Shown here piece by piece: positions 63,228 to 64,000 of a stretch of 64,000 bases of DNA. Within the stretch, counting starts at the first letter, position 1; every line of letters begins with the position of its first letter. The stretch comes from Streptomyces sp. NBC_00442 (GTDB lineage Bacteria > Actinomycetota > Actinomycetes > Streptomycetales > Streptomycetaceae). The notes beneath the pieces were generated by a model. The model was not told the origin of the DNA and searched no databases. It saw only the letters and a list, made by a program, of their open reading frames with translations. Made by a program: the position numbers and the translations under genes. The DNA lies in NCBI RefSeq assembly GCF_036014195.1, contig NZ_CP107918.1, positions 1,116,001-1,180,000 on the forward strand, written 5' to 3'.

Positions 63228-63923
63228 ATGATTGAGACGATCGTGCTCGACACGGGCGAAACACTGGTACGCGACGACCGCTACTGGGCTTCCTGGGCCG
63301 ACTGGATCGGCGTACCCAGGCACACCCTCTCCGTCCTCGTCGGGGCGGTCGTCACGCAAGGCCGCGACCCGGCGGACGCGCTGCGCATACTCAAGCCCGG
63401 CATGGACGTGCGCGAGGCGTACCTGGCCCGCGAGGCCTCGGGCCGGGGCGAGCACCTGGACGAGACCGACCTGTACGACGACGTGCGGCCCGCTCTCGGC
63501 AGCCTTCGCAAGCTGGGTGTCCGTGTGGTGATCGCCGGGAATCAGTCGGCGCGCGCCGGCGAACTTCTGCGCGGTCTCGATCTGCCCGCCGACCTGGTGG
63601 TCACGTCCGAGGAGTGGGGCGTCGCCAAGCCCGCGGCGGCGTTCTTCGAGCGGGTGCTCGACGCGTCCGGAACAGGCCCGCACGAGACCGTGTACGTGGG
63701 CTCACACCCCGCCAACGACGTGTTCCCCGCCAAGGCGGCCGGGCTGCGCGTCGCCCATCTGCGGCGCGGGCCGTGGGGGCACTGGTGGGCCGAGGACCCG
63801 GACGTCGTGTCGGCGGCGGACTGGCGGATCGACTCCCTCACCCAGTTGACGGCCCTCGTGTCCGACGAGGCGTCGGATGCACCGCCCGCCGCGCGTCCGG
63901 CGCTGCGCAGCGTCCCCGAATGA
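63228..63923 (+). CDS. HAD-family hydrolase
   Basis: A 231-residue HAD-fold protein. Motif I is VLDTGETLV (nucleophile Asp, but Gly where most phosphatases have the acid/base Asp), motif II near VVIAGNQSAR, motif III Lys in EEWGVAKPAAAFFERVL and motif IV VYVGSHPANDVFPAKAAG. The missing second Asp resembles the DxG variants seen in some non-phosphatase members, so the reaction is uncertain. ATG at 63228. Followed by a hairpin. Confidence 0.8.
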   Translation: MIETIVLDTGETLVRDDRYWASWADWIGVPRHTLSVLVGAVVTQGRDPADALRILKPGMDVREAYLAREASGRGEHLDETDLYDDVRPALGSLRKLGVRVVIAGNQSARAGELLRGLDLPADLVVTSEEWGVAKPAAAFFERVLDASGTGPHETVYVGSHPANDVFPAKAAGLRVAHLRRGPWGHWWAEDPDVVSAADWRIDSLTQLTALVSDEASDAPPAARPALRSVPE

Positions 63924-63942
63924 CCGGGGCGGGGTGCCGGTG

Positions 63943-63965
63943 CCGGGTGAACGAGGTTCACCCGG
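63943..63965. terminator. Hairpin after the HAD gene
   Basis: A perfect 10-bp stem (CCGGGTGAAC) with loop GAG, 20 bases after the HAD stop codon. Confidence 0.7.
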
Positions 63966-64000
63966 ACGGGCAGCCCGCAGGGTGCCTCAAGGCCCCGGAC

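Overview
The window is high-GC DNA with GTG and TTG starts, dense ATGA/GTGA gene overlaps and Streptomyces-type families: chitosanase GH46, I36 peptidase inhibitor, ROK kinase, CASTOR/POLLUX-like channel, paired P450s and the GGGGCGCGGGGAACTGCGCG intergenic repeat. I read it as chromosome from a Streptomyces or a close relative. No rRNA, tRNA, CRISPR array, insertion sequence or prophage was recognised.

Layout. 1-15 kb holds mixed accessory genes: a partial alpha/beta hydrolase, a VOC protein, an ABC-F ATPase broken by an in-frame amber codon, TspO, an RHS protein followed by very small membrane proteins, a CASTOR/POLLUX-like channel, secreted proteins, a membrane Mrr-like nuclease and a DUF2470 gene behind an iron box. 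15-22 kb is a CUT2 sugar ABC operon with a single-domain ATPase, a ROK kinase, a HutC-type GntR regulator and a divergent Gfo/Idh/MocA dehydrogenase. 22-30 kb carries two paralogous P450s, a two-component system, a DMT exporter, an AIM24 protein and an SDR. 30-34 kb is the allantoin locus (allantoicase, allantoinase, divergent IclR regulator). 34-40 kb has an ABC exporter divergent from a NarL-type two-component system, then a three-gene cassette with a papain-like protease. 40-51 kb has a MocR regulator, a MobA-like cytidylyltransferase, malate synthase, a YfcC-type transporter, an FnIII lipoprotein, a mycothiol-dependent-isomerase-like protein, a pentapeptide-repeat protein and a chitosanase. 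51-63 kb is a purine-catabolism island: two NCS2 permeases, 8-oxoguanine deaminase, uricase, HIU hydrolase, OHCU decarboxylase, a small HTH regulator, hydroxypyruvate isomerase, tartronate semialdehyde reductase and catalase.

The strongest system-level signal is a distributed purine-to-glyoxylate regulon. Purine salvage, urate ring opening, allantoin breakdown and glyoxylate assimilation are spread over about 30 kb. Their promoters share two palindrome types: TTCAAC-N5-GTTGAA (allantoinase, uricase operon, catalase, degenerate at malate synthase) and TTCCR-N5-YGGAA (allantoinase/IclR, hydroxypyruvate isomerase/HTH regulator, malate synthase with one arm mismatch). Two candidate regulators, the IclR protein and the HTH protein, each lie beside one of these sites.

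Less understood items: the duplicated beta-rich domain and C70-like protease cassette at 38-39.7 kb, the RHS protein with tiny membrane partners, ten perfect CACCCGCG octamers abutting an ATG at 48001, and an orphan intrinsic terminator near 62.95 kb.
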